DNA of 18,086 nucleotides from the NCBI GenBank assembly GCA_050289625.1, contig JBNKGC010000120.1:1-18086 (forward strand). The letters run 5' to 3'. The notes beneath the pieces were generated by a model. The model was not told the origin of the DNA. It was given only the letters and a program-made list of their open reading frames with translations, and did no database searches. Numbering within the stretch: the stretch's first letter is position 1; each line of letters opens with the position of its first letter. A program made the translations under genes and the position numbers. Positions 6,441 to 13,764 of this stretch are shown here, in pieces. Source of the stretch: NIC37A-2 sp050289625 (GTDB lineage Bacteria > Myxococcota_A > Polyangia > Polyangiales > Polyangiaceae).

Positions 6441-8324
6441 CTAGCGCCGCCCCACCTTGCGTTCGAGCTCAGCCCAGCTGGTGAAACTGACGATGGGTCG
6501 ACCGTGCGGGCAGTACCCCGCAAAATCCGCCCCGTCGAGGGAGGCGAGCAACGCCGTGGCTTCGTCCGGCGTCATGGGGTCGCCGGCGCGCACGGCCGCG
6601 TGGCACGCCATCGTGGCCAAAGCCTTGTCCACCGCATCGGAGAATCCGCGTTCACCTGCGCGAGTGACCTCGCTCAAGAGGTCACGCAAAAGTCGTTCTG
6701 GGCTCGCTCGCTGCAGCAGGCGAGGCACCGCGTGGATGCTGGCCGCTTCCGCCGTACGGGGACGAACGTCGAGGCCCATCGCGGCGATCTGCGAGGCGTG
6801 TTGTTCGAGCAATTCGGCGTCGCGCGGAGTGATGTCGACCGTCAGCGGGAAAAGCAGGGCTTGTGAGGGCACCTCACGCGATTGGTACGCAGCGCGAAGC
6901 TTCGAAAACGTGACGCGCTCTGCGGCAGCGTGCTGGTCGAGCACATACAGGCCGTCGGTGCCTTCGCACACGAGGTAGGTCTTGCGCACTTGATTCAGAA
7001 AGCGGAGGTTCTTCCAGGAGGTAGCGACGACGCCTTGCGTGGCGGCGGTCGCTGTTTCCGGACGAACGCTGTCGCCATTCGCTTCCGAGCTCGACGCGGT
7101 GCCGGGCGTCACGACGTCGCGCACGAACAGGCTTTCGTGGCCGGGGCGCGCCTCCGAGCGCGCGGCCCTCGGAGCGGTCAGGGGCGCGCTTCGCGCGGTG
7201 GGAGGCGTGCTCTCGATGCGCTTCGTCGAGGAGCCCGACCAGGGAAAGGCCTCTTCGGGGCGCTTTCGGAGGGGCTCTTGGGTGCGCGGCGCCAGAGACA
7301 GGTGATGCTCCAGCTTGCGCGCGACGATACTATGCAGTGCGTCGGTGACCGCGCGAGGATCCGCGAAGCGAACCTCCGTCTTCTGGGGGTGCACGTTTAC
7401 GTCGACGAGCTCCGGAGGCAATTCCAGGTAGACGACTCCGCGTGGATACCGCCCGCGTTCGAGCACGCTGCCGTACGCGTGCGCTACCGTTGCCGCCATC
7501 GCTCGGTCGCGTACGGGGCGACCGTTCACGAGCACTTTGAGGCCCGCGGCTCCCTGGCGGGCACGCTCGGGGCGAGACAAGAGAGCCAGAACCGAAAGCG
7601 GACCGCGCTCGCCGGCGCACTCGAAGAGCTCCTCGCCATCCATGAGTTGGCTTACCCGCTCGGTGCGGTGCTCGGTCCGCGGCCAGCTTCGGACCTGTCG
7701 TCCGTCGCGGACGAGAGTGAAGCTGATCTCCGGGCGTGCGAGCGCTGCATCGAAGACGACGTCACTGACGTGGCCCGACTCCGTTCCGGTGGACCGCAAG
7801 AACTTGCGGCGGGCTGGCACGTTGAAGAAGAGATCGCGTACTTCGACCGTGGTGCCGACGGGGGCACCCGCGGGGCGGACCTCAGGGGGTGAGCCGGCTT
7901 CGGCGCGAACCTCCGTGGCAGCGTCGGACTCGCGATTCCGAGTGCAGAGCCGAAACCGAGCGACCGAGGCGATGCTCGGCAGTGCCTCGCCACGAAAGCC
8001 GTAGGAGGCGATCCGATCCAGATCCGAGAGCTGAGCCAGTTTGCTCGTGGCGTGCCGTTCGAGGGATAGCGGAGCGTCGACCTCGCTCATTCCCGCGCCG
8101 TCATCGGCCACTTCGATGCGTCCGATGCCACCCGCTTCGATGGTGACGTCGACCCGCGTTGCGCCCGCGTCGACGGCGTTTTCGATCAACTCCTTGACGA
8201 CGCTCGCGGGGCGCTCGACCACTTCTCCTGCGGCGATCTGACTCGCCAAATCGGGCGGAAGAACTCGGATGCGGGGGCTGGGTACGGCGTATTTCGGGGG
8301 ATTCACGAGCGGCTCGCGGGGCAT
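6441..8324 (-). CDS. mutL: DNA mismatch repair protein MutL
   Basis: MutL is the GHKL-ATPase matchmaker of mismatch repair, linking MutS to downstream strand removal. The ATG at 8324 (627 residues) is chosen because it lies close to the conserved beginning IRVLPPDLASQIAAGEVVER. In-frame starts at 8360 and 8405 exist, and none has a strong Shine-Dalgarno. The N-terminal ATPase domain is canonical (KELIENAVDAG, ADDGAGM, SYGFRGEALPSIASV, LFFNVPARRKFL). A disordered Ser/Ala/Thr-rich linker spans roughly residues 330-440. The C-terminal dimerisation/endonuclease domain carries DQHAAAE at 463-469, ACHAAVRAG at about 573 and CPHGRP at 605-610. The second Glu of the DQHA(X)2E(X)4E endonuclease motif is Ser474 here. 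It is divergent from the MBL-fold hydrolase gene and convergent with phoD. Confidence 0.96.
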   Translation of the reverse strand: MPREPLVNPPKYAVPSPRIRVLPPDLASQIAAGEVVERPASVVKELIENAVDAGATRVDVTIEAGGIGRIEVADDGAGMSEVDAPLSLERHATSKLAQLSDLDRIASYGFRGEALPSIASVARFRLCTRNRESDAATEVRAEAGSPPEVRPAGAPVGTTVEVRDLFFNVPARRKFLRSTGTESGHVSDVVFDAALARPEISFTLVRDGRQVRSWPRTEHRTERVSQLMDGEELFECAGERGPLSVLALLSRPERARQGAAGLKVLVNGRPVRDRAMAATVAHAYGSVLERGRYPRGVVYLELPPELVDVNVHPQKTEVRFADPRAVTDALHSIVARKLEHHLSLAPRTQEPLRKRPEEAFPWSGSSTKRIESTPPTARSAPLTAPRAARSEARPGHESLFVRDVVTPGTASSSEANGDSVRPETATAATQGVVATSWKNLRFLNQVRKTYLVCEGTDGLYVLDQHAAAERVTFSKLRAAYQSREVPSQALLFPLTVDITPRDAELLEQHASQIAAMGLDVRPRTAEAASIHAVPRLLQRASPERLLRDLLSEVTRAGERGFSDAVDKALATMACHAAVRAGDPMTPDEATALLASLDGADFAGYCPHGRPIVSFTSWAELERKVGRR

Positions 8325-8478
8325 GGTGCGGGGTCCGGTGAGGGTCGACCGACGCAACATACCAGTGCTCAACACTTCTTCACGCCGCCGAAGAAACCAG
8401 TTCACTCATTTCGACTACATCGGTACGTGACTAGTCGTGCCGGGACGATCCCTGGCCCGCGGGAACAGCCCAGATCTC

Positions 8479-9864
8479 ATGGAACCGATCGACTCCGATC
8501 CGCAACCGCAGAACCTTTCTCCCTCGGACCGCCTCGCCCGCAGGCGATTTCGCCCGCTGCGGGCGCTGGTCATGCTGCTCGGTGGAGTCGTCCTCGTGCT
8601 TGGAGGGCTCGTGGCCTTCCTCGCGGCGGCGGCGTGGACTCCAACGGGGACGCGAGCCGCGGGTGCACGCCTCGAACGGATGGAAGCGTCTCCGCGCTAT
8701 CACGAAGGCCGGTTTCACAACGACTTGCCTCGCCAGGAGCCGCCGTTCTGGCCGATCGCCCGCCGCTGGTTCATGGAGGAGGGCGACGCCGTTCGCGAGC
8801 CGAAGGTGCCACCTGCGGTCCTGACCCGCACGGCGGACGAGTTTCGGACGCCGCCGCGAGACGGTCTCCGTGTGACATGGCTCGGCCACTCGTCGATGCT
8901 GATCGAGATCGACGGCATGAAGGTGCTGACGGACCCCGTCTGGGGCGAGAGGGCTTCGCCCTTCAGCTTCTATGGTCCGAAGCGGTTCTTCCCGCCGCCG
9001 ATGGCACTCGACCAGCTCCCGAAGCTCGATCTGGTCGTGATTTCCCACGACCACTACGATCACCTGGACGAACCCACCATCGTCGAACTGAACCGTCGCG
9101 AGGTTTCGTTCGCGGTGCCACTCGGCGTGGGGGCGCATCTCGAATACTGGGGCGTCGCTCCCGAGAAGATCATCGAGCTCGATTGGTGGCAGGAGACCCA
9201 GGTGGGTTCGCTGCGGGTCGTTGCGACTCCGTCGCGGCACTTCTCGGGGCGATCCATCGGCGATCGGGACGCGACCCTTTGGGCGAGCTGGACCCTTCTC
9301 GGGCCCGAGCACCGGGCTTTCTTCAGTGGCGACACGGCGATGTTTCCCGGCTTCGAGGAGATCGGGAGGCGGTTCGGACCGTTCGACGTGACGATGATCG
9401 AGGTGGGCGCATACAACGCCATGTGGGCTGACGTGCACCTCGGTCCGGAACAAGCGGTGCTCGCGCACCAAGCCCTCCAGGGCAAACTGATGCTTCCCGT
9501 CCATTGGGGCACCTTCAACCTGGCCTTCCACTCGTGGACCGAGCCAGTCGAACGCCTCTTGATCGCGGCCGACGCGCGGGAGGTCACCGTGGCGATTCCG
9601 CGCCCGGGTCAGAGTGTCGAGCCAGGTTCGATACCGCAGACGAATCCAGCCGCCGAAGGAAGCGCGCAAGCACGCTCGGAGCAGGCGCCCCAGGCCCTCA
9701 CCGAACGCTGGTGGCCGGTGCTCGCCTGGGAGACCGCCGATCAGCACCCGATCATTTCGTCGGGGCTTGCCGACGGGCGCCACGCGGCCCTGCCAGATGT
9801 GAGCGGCTGCCTCTCTTGTGCGCCGCGCGATGACCTCGAGGGCGGGTTCGTGCTGCCCCGATAG
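8479..9864 (+). CDS. Membrane-anchored MBL-fold metallo-hydrolase (NAPE-PLD/UlaG-like)
   Basis: This is a predicted zinc-dependent hydrolase of the metallo-beta-lactamase superfamily. It is closest in pattern to the NAPE-PLD/UlaG-like group (COG2220 type), whose members act on phosphodiesters or lactones. The ATG at 8479 gives 461 residues. A GTG at 8437 is an alternative. Residues 1-27 are polar, followed by one transmembrane segment (about 28-55, LVMLLGGVVLVLGGLVAFL), so the enzyme is probably anchored in the membrane. The catalytic pattern is present: TWLGHSSMLIE, then HDHYDH at 190-195, PSRHFSGR, FFSGDTAMF and PVHWGTFN, giving the His/Asp metal ligands in the expected order. After about residue 395 there is a Gln/Ala/Pro-rich tail of about 65 residues with no recognised domain. 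It has its own promoter region, divergent from mutL. The substrate cannot be told from sequence. Confidence 0.88.
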   Translation: MEPIDSDPQPQNLSPSDRLARRRFRPLRALVMLLGGVVLVLGGLVAFLAAAAWTPTGTRAAGARLERMEASPRYHEGRFHNDLPRQEPPFWPIARRWFMEEGDAVREPKVPPAVLTRTADEFRTPPRDGLRVTWLGHSSMLIEIDGMKVLTDPVWGERASPFSFYGPKRFFPPPMALDQLPKLDLVVISHDHYDHLDEPTIVELNRREVSFAVPLGVGAHLEYWGVAPEKIIELDWWQETQVGSLRVVATPSRHFSGRSIGDRDATLWASWTLLGPEHRAFFSGDTAMFPGFEEIGRRFGPFDVTMIEVGAYNAMWADVHLGPEQAVLAHQALQGKLMLPVHWGTFNLAFHSWTEPVERLLIAADAREVTVAIPRPGQSVEPGSIPQTNPAAEGSAQARSEQAPQALTERWWPVLAWETADQHPIISSGLADGRHAALPDVSGCLSCAPRDDLEGGFVLPR

Positions 9865-9955
9865 GTACTCCCTGCGTCCACCTCGCCGAAGCTGTCCGCT
9901 GGCCACGGACGTCACATCGGTCGGACGAAGACTAGGAGAGCTGCCGATGCAGAAC

Positions 9956-11203
9956 TCAGGCAGGTTCGGCCGCGGGCGTCTTGCTTTTGCTCACGGCCCA
10001 AACCGAAAAGCTCAGCGCGATCGTGAGCACCGCGCCCGACACGAAAAGCACCGGACGCTGACCGAAGCGGTCGACGGAGAATCCGACGACAGGTCCGGTG
10101 ATCACGAACGCGAGGCGGAACGAGAACGAACGCAGCGAGACCACGCTGGCCCGATCACCGCACGCGATGAAGAGCTGCTCTTCGGACATGAGGAGTGGGT
10201 TGCTCAGACCGCGGAGCAGCGGGAGGCAGAGGTAGAACGCGATGCCCAAGACGGAATGGGAAAGAGCGAGGCCGAAGTAGCCGAGCGCGAGCAGGGCGAC
10301 GCACGTCCCGAGGATCGAACCGAGGCCCCACCGTGCTCGGAGGCGCTCGCTCAGAAGCGCGCTGACCGCGACCAGTCCACTGGAGAAGGCCCAGAGGGGT
10401 CCGATCCAGACGACGGGGAGGCCCGTATCGACGGCGTACAGCGGGATCAGCCAGACCGGTACGTAGCTTGCGAGCATGAACAAGACGAGGGTGACGATCA
10501 CGCGGCGCAACGGAGGATTTCCCCACGTTGCCGTCGTCACGAGCTCCCGAATCTTGCTTCGGTGGTCGAAAACCGCGCGATCCGGCACGGATACCTCCAC
10601 CAGGCGCGTCACCAAGAGGGCCGCCCCGGCGAATACGAGAACGTCGAGCGCGAATGGCAGTCGATGCCAGACGGCGTATAGCCCTCCGGCCACGAGCGCC
10701 GAGGACGCCTCGGCGACTTGTCCGGCGAACTGGTGCCTGCCGAGCCACCGCGCGGTTTCGCGCTGGCGACCGAGCCGCCCGAGGCTCTCGGTGAGAAGGG
10801 CGATGTCCGCTCCCGAGATCAGGGCGAACCCAATGCCCAGGATCGCCTCTCCGAGCAGCACCGTGGCGAGCGAGGTCACCGAGGTGTACACGGCCCAGCC
10901 AACGAGTGCGAAAAGCGCCCCGATGCGGAGCGTCTTCGAGTAGCCCCACCGGTCGGCGAGGTAGCCCGACGGAAACTCGAGAAGCGCCACCGCAACGGAG
11001 AACCCTGCCTGGGTCACCAGAATCGTACCGACGTCGAGCCCGATGTCGTCTCGCAAGAAAAGCGAGAACACAGCGACCGGGAAGACGCATCGAGTCATCC
11101 CGTGGAACACGCACAAGCGGACGAGGTTCCGATCGAGGTGCGCGGGGCTCGCTGTGGTTTGGGAACTCGCTGTCGTGTCGAGCGATGCGTCGTGGTCGGA
11201 CAT
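9956..11203 (-). CDS. Major facilitator superfamily transporter
   Basis: This is a predicted 12-helix MFS permease of 415 residues in the inner membrane. An N-terminal Ser/Thr-rich cytoplasmic tail of about 25 residues precedes helix 1 (VRLCVFHGMTRCVFPVAVFSLFL). The loop 2-3 region reads LEFPSGYLADRWGYSKTLR, a good match to the MFS motif A (G-x-x-aD-R-x-G-r-r). Two six-helix halves are separated by the charged loop near DHRSKIRELVTTATWG. The family includes drug and metabolite exporters, and nothing here fixes the substrate. The ATG at 11203 has no obvious Shine-Dalgarno. A rho-independent terminator hairpin on the same strand ends 33 bp upstream of this ATG, so any promoter must be very close, or expression depends on readthrough. 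It converges with the MBL-fold gene (91 bp between stops). Confidence 0.9.
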   Translation of the reverse strand: MSDHDASLDTTASSQTTASPAHLDRNLVRLCVFHGMTRCVFPVAVFSLFLRDDIGLDVGTILVTQAGFSVAVALLEFPSGYLADRWGYSKTLRIGALFALVGWAVYTSVTSLATVLLGEAILGIGFALISGADIALLTESLGRLGRQRETARWLGRHQFAGQVAEASSALVAGGLYAVWHRLPFALDVLVFAGAALLVTRLVEVSVPDRAVFDHRSKIRELVTTATWGNPPLRRVIVTLVLFMLASYVPVWLIPLYAVDTGLPVVWIGPLWAFSSGLVAVSALLSERLRARWGLGSILGTCVALLALGYFGLALSHSVLGIAFYLCLPLLRGLSNPLLMSEEQLFIACGDRASVVSLRSFSFRLAFVITGPVVGFSVDRFGQRPVLFVSGAVLTIALSFSVWAVSKSKTPAAEPA

Positions 11204-11236
11204 GGTGAAAAGCCGGAAGAAGGGTGAAAACCAACG

Positions 11237-11268
11237 AAAAAAGCCCCCCGGGTGTGCACCCGGGAGGC
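11237..11268 (-). terminator. Intrinsic terminator / possible attenuator upstream of the MFS gene
   Basis: Read on the minus strand, GCCTCCCGGGTG pairs with CACCCGGGGGGC (one G-U pair) across a 2-nt centre and is followed at once by six Ts (As at 11237-11242 on the plus strand). This is a textbook rho-independent terminator for leftward transcription. It would end the transcript of the PHP-domain gene or of anything initiated in 11273-11572. Because the MFS start codon follows 33 bp later, it could also be an attenuator in that gene's leader. Confidence 0.85.
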
Positions 11269-11272
11269 CTGT

Positions 11273-11572
11273 CGCGTGAAAGCGAGAAACGGACTCTACG
11301 GATGTGGACCGCGGTGGACGGATGCGCGACGGCAGCGAATTGAGACCGCGCAGCAGGTCTCCGCGGCGTTGCTAAAGCGCATCGGACGTGAGCTCATCGG
11401 CGTTCGCGTCCATCGAGTACGCGCACTCCACCGCTTGCTCATCCGGGCGGCAGGGCTCGCTTGGGCGGCAGGGCGCACCTGGGGGCGCAGTGGTCGATGG
11501 AGTGCGGCTGGAACCTTCATCCCAAGCTACGACGGGTAACGGCCCTTTTTCGTGGCGTCAAGCGCGTTTGCT
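11273..11572. other. Unassigned 300-bp region with an orphan Cys-containing frame
   Basis: No gene is convincingly supported here. On the minus strand, in the same frame as the upstream PHP-domain gene but after its stop, a frame stays open from 11557 down to a TAG at 11372-11374 (61 codons). It encodes a Pro/Ser/Thr-rich stretch, then CRPSEPCRPDEQ and an acidic end (DANADELTSDAL). It lacks ATG, GTG or TTG near its beginning. An 11-bp direct repeat GGGCGGCAGGG (11445-11455 and 11463-11473) encodes the repeated CRP. It may be a gene remnant, a small gene with an unusual start, or chance. No tRNA-like structure was seen. Confidence 0.35.
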
Positions 11573-12787
11573 TCAGTCGTCGATTTCGACGAGCCAGACC
11601 GGCTGCGAGAGACAGCGGCTTCGGCCGTCTTGATCGACTGCCTCCGCGCGGACGTAGAGCTCGTCTCCCGTGGGCTCGTAGCGCGCCTCGGTCGTATTTT
11701 TGACCTCGGACAGCACCTGACCTTCGCGACCCACGAAACGCATCAGCTCGATCTTTCGCGGGGTGGAAAGGACGATCTTTCGATTGTCGACGAAGAGCGA
11801 GATGGGTTCGACGGGCTCGACATCGGTGTTCTGCGTCCCGCACACGAAGAAGTTGCACGTGCGTACCGCATCGAAAATTGCGTCTCGACCGCCGGAGGAG
11901 ACGCTGACCACCTGATATCCGCGCGTCAGACGGTCGTCTTCGGCGTGGATGTCGCCGCCGGCGGTGAGGCAGGTATAGGCCCCCGCGGAAAGCCTCGCGT
12001 CGATGATTGCTAGGTTGTTCGGCACGTCGCTGGCTCCGCTGATCGCTTCAATCCCCCAGAGGCGTTCGTCGACGGCAGCCAGCTCTCCGGAGCTCAAGGG
12101 CGAGCGTGCCGGATGGGCGAGGGCGGCGAGGCCTCCGGCGTCAGTGATGAGCCCGACGAGATCGGCGAACTTGTGGAGGCGATTGCCGAACGGCTCCCCC
12201 TTGGGGTCGACGAGATCGGCATTGGGCAGGTAGGCGAGGACGTGCGGCGACGCACCGGAAGGCATCTCGCCGACGTAGACCTCCGTTGCGAAGAGATGCT
12301 CGATGCCGCTCACTGCAGGATCGGGCGCCACGAAGGTGTGCGCGGTGGTCCAAACGAAGTGGTGCCCGTGGTGACCTGGCAGGTCGCGCAGGCGCTGTTG
12401 CTGCCGCCCGCAGGGGATCATCGAATGATCCGGCGCGCAGTGCGTGTGACCACTGCCGCGGAGCTGGCGGTCTCCTCCCCGGTGCGGAACGTAGGCGTAC
12501 CAATCCGAGCCCTTCGGGCCGACCGAGACCAGGGGGAGCTCCACGTGGTGAGGTGGCCGCCAGCGCGGCGCCGATTTCGGTGGCGGTGGCGGCTCGGACG
12601 CTCGTCCTCCGGAGGCGCCCGATCCGGTGCGGCTGATCGGTGGGGCTCCGCCGGTGTTGTGTGTGATGGTTCCCCCGCCTCCCGACACGCCACCGGTGCC
12701 GCCCCCCATACCGAGGGGCTCGTCGTTGGCGCATGTCGACGCGGCGAGGGCGAGACCCACTGCGGCCCCGAGTCGCACTACCTTCAT
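11573..12787 (-). CDS. PHP-domain metallo-hydrolase, exported (CehA/McbA-like)
   Basis: This is a predicted exported metal-dependent phosphoesterase/hydrolase with a PHP domain, 404 residues from the ATG at 12787. A further in-frame GTG lies at 12817, inside the palindrome. The N-terminus has a short signal (MKVVRLGAAVGLALAAS) ending at STC19. Cys19 might be lipidated, but Thr at -1 is not a standard lipobox. A Gly/Ser/Pro-rich linker (about 23-75) follows, typical of secreted or surface proteins of this group. Putative PHP metal ligands appear in order: His114-x-His116 (GHTHCAPDH), the HHGHH cluster at 139-143, Glu169 (FATEVY), His182, His225 (LAHPAR) and Asp279-x-His281 (GGDIHAED). The last 70 residues look like a beta-rich accessory domain (ISLFVDNRKIVLS...). 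The closest family by pattern is the CehA/McbA-type PHP hydrolases. The substrate is unknown. It is transcribed alone or with the HAD gene, and a 24-bp palindrome sits just upstream. Confidence 0.82.
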   Translation of the reverse strand: MKVVRLGAAVGLALAASTCANDEPLGMGGGTGGVSGGGGTITHNTGGAPPISRTGSGASGGRASEPPPPPKSAPRWRPPHHVELPLVSVGPKGSDWYAYVPHRGGDRQLRGSGHTHCAPDHSMIPCGRQQQRLRDLPGHHGHHFVWTTAHTFVAPDPAVSGIEHLFATEVYVGEMPSGASPHVLAYLPNADLVDPKGEPFGNRLHKFADLVGLITDAGGLAALAHPARSPLSSGELAAVDERLWGIEAISGASDVPNNLAIIDARLSAGAYTCLTAGGDIHAEDDRLTRGYQVVSVSSGGRDAIFDAVRTCNFFVCGTQNTDVEPVEPISLFVDNRKIVLSTPRKIELMRFVGREGQVLSEVKNTTEARYEPTGDELYVRAEAVDQDGRSRCLSQPVWLVEIDD

Positions 12788-12816
12788 CAGGTCGAACCCA
12801 CTCTCCGCTGTGGCCA

Positions 12817-12840
12817 CGCGTTCGACACGTGTCGAACGCG
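12817..12840. promoter_or_regulatory. Perfect 24-bp palindrome upstream of the PHP-domain gene
   Basis: The half-site CGCGTTCGACAC is followed directly by its exact reverse complement, with no spacer and centred on CACGTG. It ends 29 bp before the ATG of the PHP-domain gene, overlapping where a promoter or leader would be. A near copy of the half-site (GTGTCGGAACG, 12849-12859) lies 8 bp further upstream. This suits an operator for a dimeric repressor such as a TetR-type protein. The regulator is not encoded in the window. Confidence 0.6.
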
Positions 12841-12926
12841 GCAGCGTCGTGTCGGAACGTCTCGTTCACACGGTCGACGAGGAAGGGTCTCAGGGGGAGC
12901 CGACGCGCCGGGATGGGGGAGACGAG

Positions 12927-13757
12927 CTAGAGCCAGCCCATGCGACGGGCGGCTTCGTGGATCCCACCACCTTCGTGCGTTCCGGCGTCGAGCACGACGG
13001 AGGCTGCCGCCTTCACTGCGTCGGGAGCTTGAGCCATGGCGAACGCATGTTCGGCCCACTCGAACATGGGAACGTCGTTCAGCCAGTCGCCAACGACGAT
13101 GACTTCACTTCGCTCCACACGGTAGTGGTCAGCGAGCCACTTCACGGCCGTTCCCTTGCTGGCGCCGCTGGAGCGGACGACGAGCCCCCAGTAGCCCTCG
13201 TAGCCCCTCCGTCTCACTTCGAACCAGGCGCACTGGAGTGAACTCATTCGGCCCAGGACGATCCCCGCCTTTTGAACCGCGGCGGAAGGACCCATGGCGA
13301 CCAAGGTCGTTACGCGGTCGTGTTCACCCCAGCGGTTGGCGTTCGTGACGGAATCGCTTTCGTGGCAGTCGGCCGACCACAGCGACACGTAGTCGAGGAG
13401 CGGCGCGGCTGCCCGCTCGTAGTGAACCGCATCCCCGGCAAAGACAAAGGTCTGGAGCTCGGCTTTTTCGAGGGTTCGCAGGGCGGCTGCGAGACTGCTC
13501 GCGTCGATCAGGCGGAGGTGCAGAGCGAGGCCCGAAGGCACGTCGACGATGTGCGAGCCGTCGACGCAGGCTACCGGTCCTTCGAGCTCGAGTTCTTCGG
13601 CGACGTGGCGCGTACCAGAAAAAAGGCGCCCCGTGCACAATGCGACGTGGATACCACTGTCGCGGAGCGCACGGACCGCCTCACGGTCCTTCTGGTGGAC
13701 ACGCCCCGTGCAGTCGAGGAGCGTGCCGTCCAGGTCGGTGACGAGTAGACGCTTCAG
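12927..13757 (-). CDS. HAD-IIB (Cof-type) sugar-phosphate phosphatase, CTG start
   Basis: This is a predicted cytoplasmic HAD-superfamily phosphatase of 276 residues, subclass IIB (Cof-like), acting on small phosphorylated metabolites. All four HAD motifs are visible if translation starts at CTG 13757: motif I DLDGT (Asp8, Asp10), motif II LCTGR (Thr42), motif III Lys201 (SGASKG) and motif IV GDWLND (Asp224, Asn227, Asp228). The cap domain lies between. The first conventional start in frame is a TTG at 13640, which would remove the nucleophile Asp8, so it cannot be right for an active enzyme. The frame upstream contains only CTG codons (13757, 13775) back to a TGA inside rpmA. The gene begins 7 nt after the rpmA stop, which points to translational coupling. 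A base error near the start is the other explanation. The rplU-rpmA operon often continues into obgE. Here it continues into this gene. Confidence 0.85.
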   Translation of the reverse strand: MKRLLVTDLDGTLLDCTGRVHQKDREAVRALRDSGIHVALCTGRLFSGTRHVAEELELEGPVACVDGSHIVDVPSGLALHLRLIDASSLAAALRTLEKAELQTFVFAGDAVHYERAAAPLLDYVSLWSADCHESDSVTNANRWGEHDRVTTLVAMGPSAAVQKAGIVLGRMSSLQCAWFEVRRRGYEGYWGLVVRSSGASKGTAVKWLADHYRVERSEVIVVGDWLNDVPMFEWAEHAFAMAQAPDAVKAAASVVLDAGTHEGGGIHEAARRMGWL

Positions 13758-13764
13758 CTTCGAC

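Noticed and set aside
8422..8441. Imperfect dyad GGTACG-N8-CGTGCC between mutL and the MBL-fold gene
   Set aside because: Only five of six arm positions pair, and short GC-rich dyads like this are common by chance here.
9894..9910. Hairpin GTCCG-N7-CGGAC between the convergent MBL-fold and MFS genes
   Set aside because: The five-bp stem has no T-run on either strand, so it is too weak to call a terminator.
8431..9915. 494-codon open frame on the minus strand opposite the MBL-fold gene
   Set aside because: It is a shadow frame. The plus strand encodes HDHYDH and the rest of the metal site, while the minus translation is Arg/His-rich with no recognisable domain.
12817..12840. Reading the palindrome as a LexA/SOS box
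   Set aside because: The half-sites point the opposite way (GTTC...GAAC rather than GAAC...GTTC), and the neighbouring gene is not a DNA repair gene.
13640..13640. TTG start for the HAD gene
   Set aside because: It would delete the motif I DLDGT with the catalytic aspartates, although the intact motif is encoded in frame just upstream.
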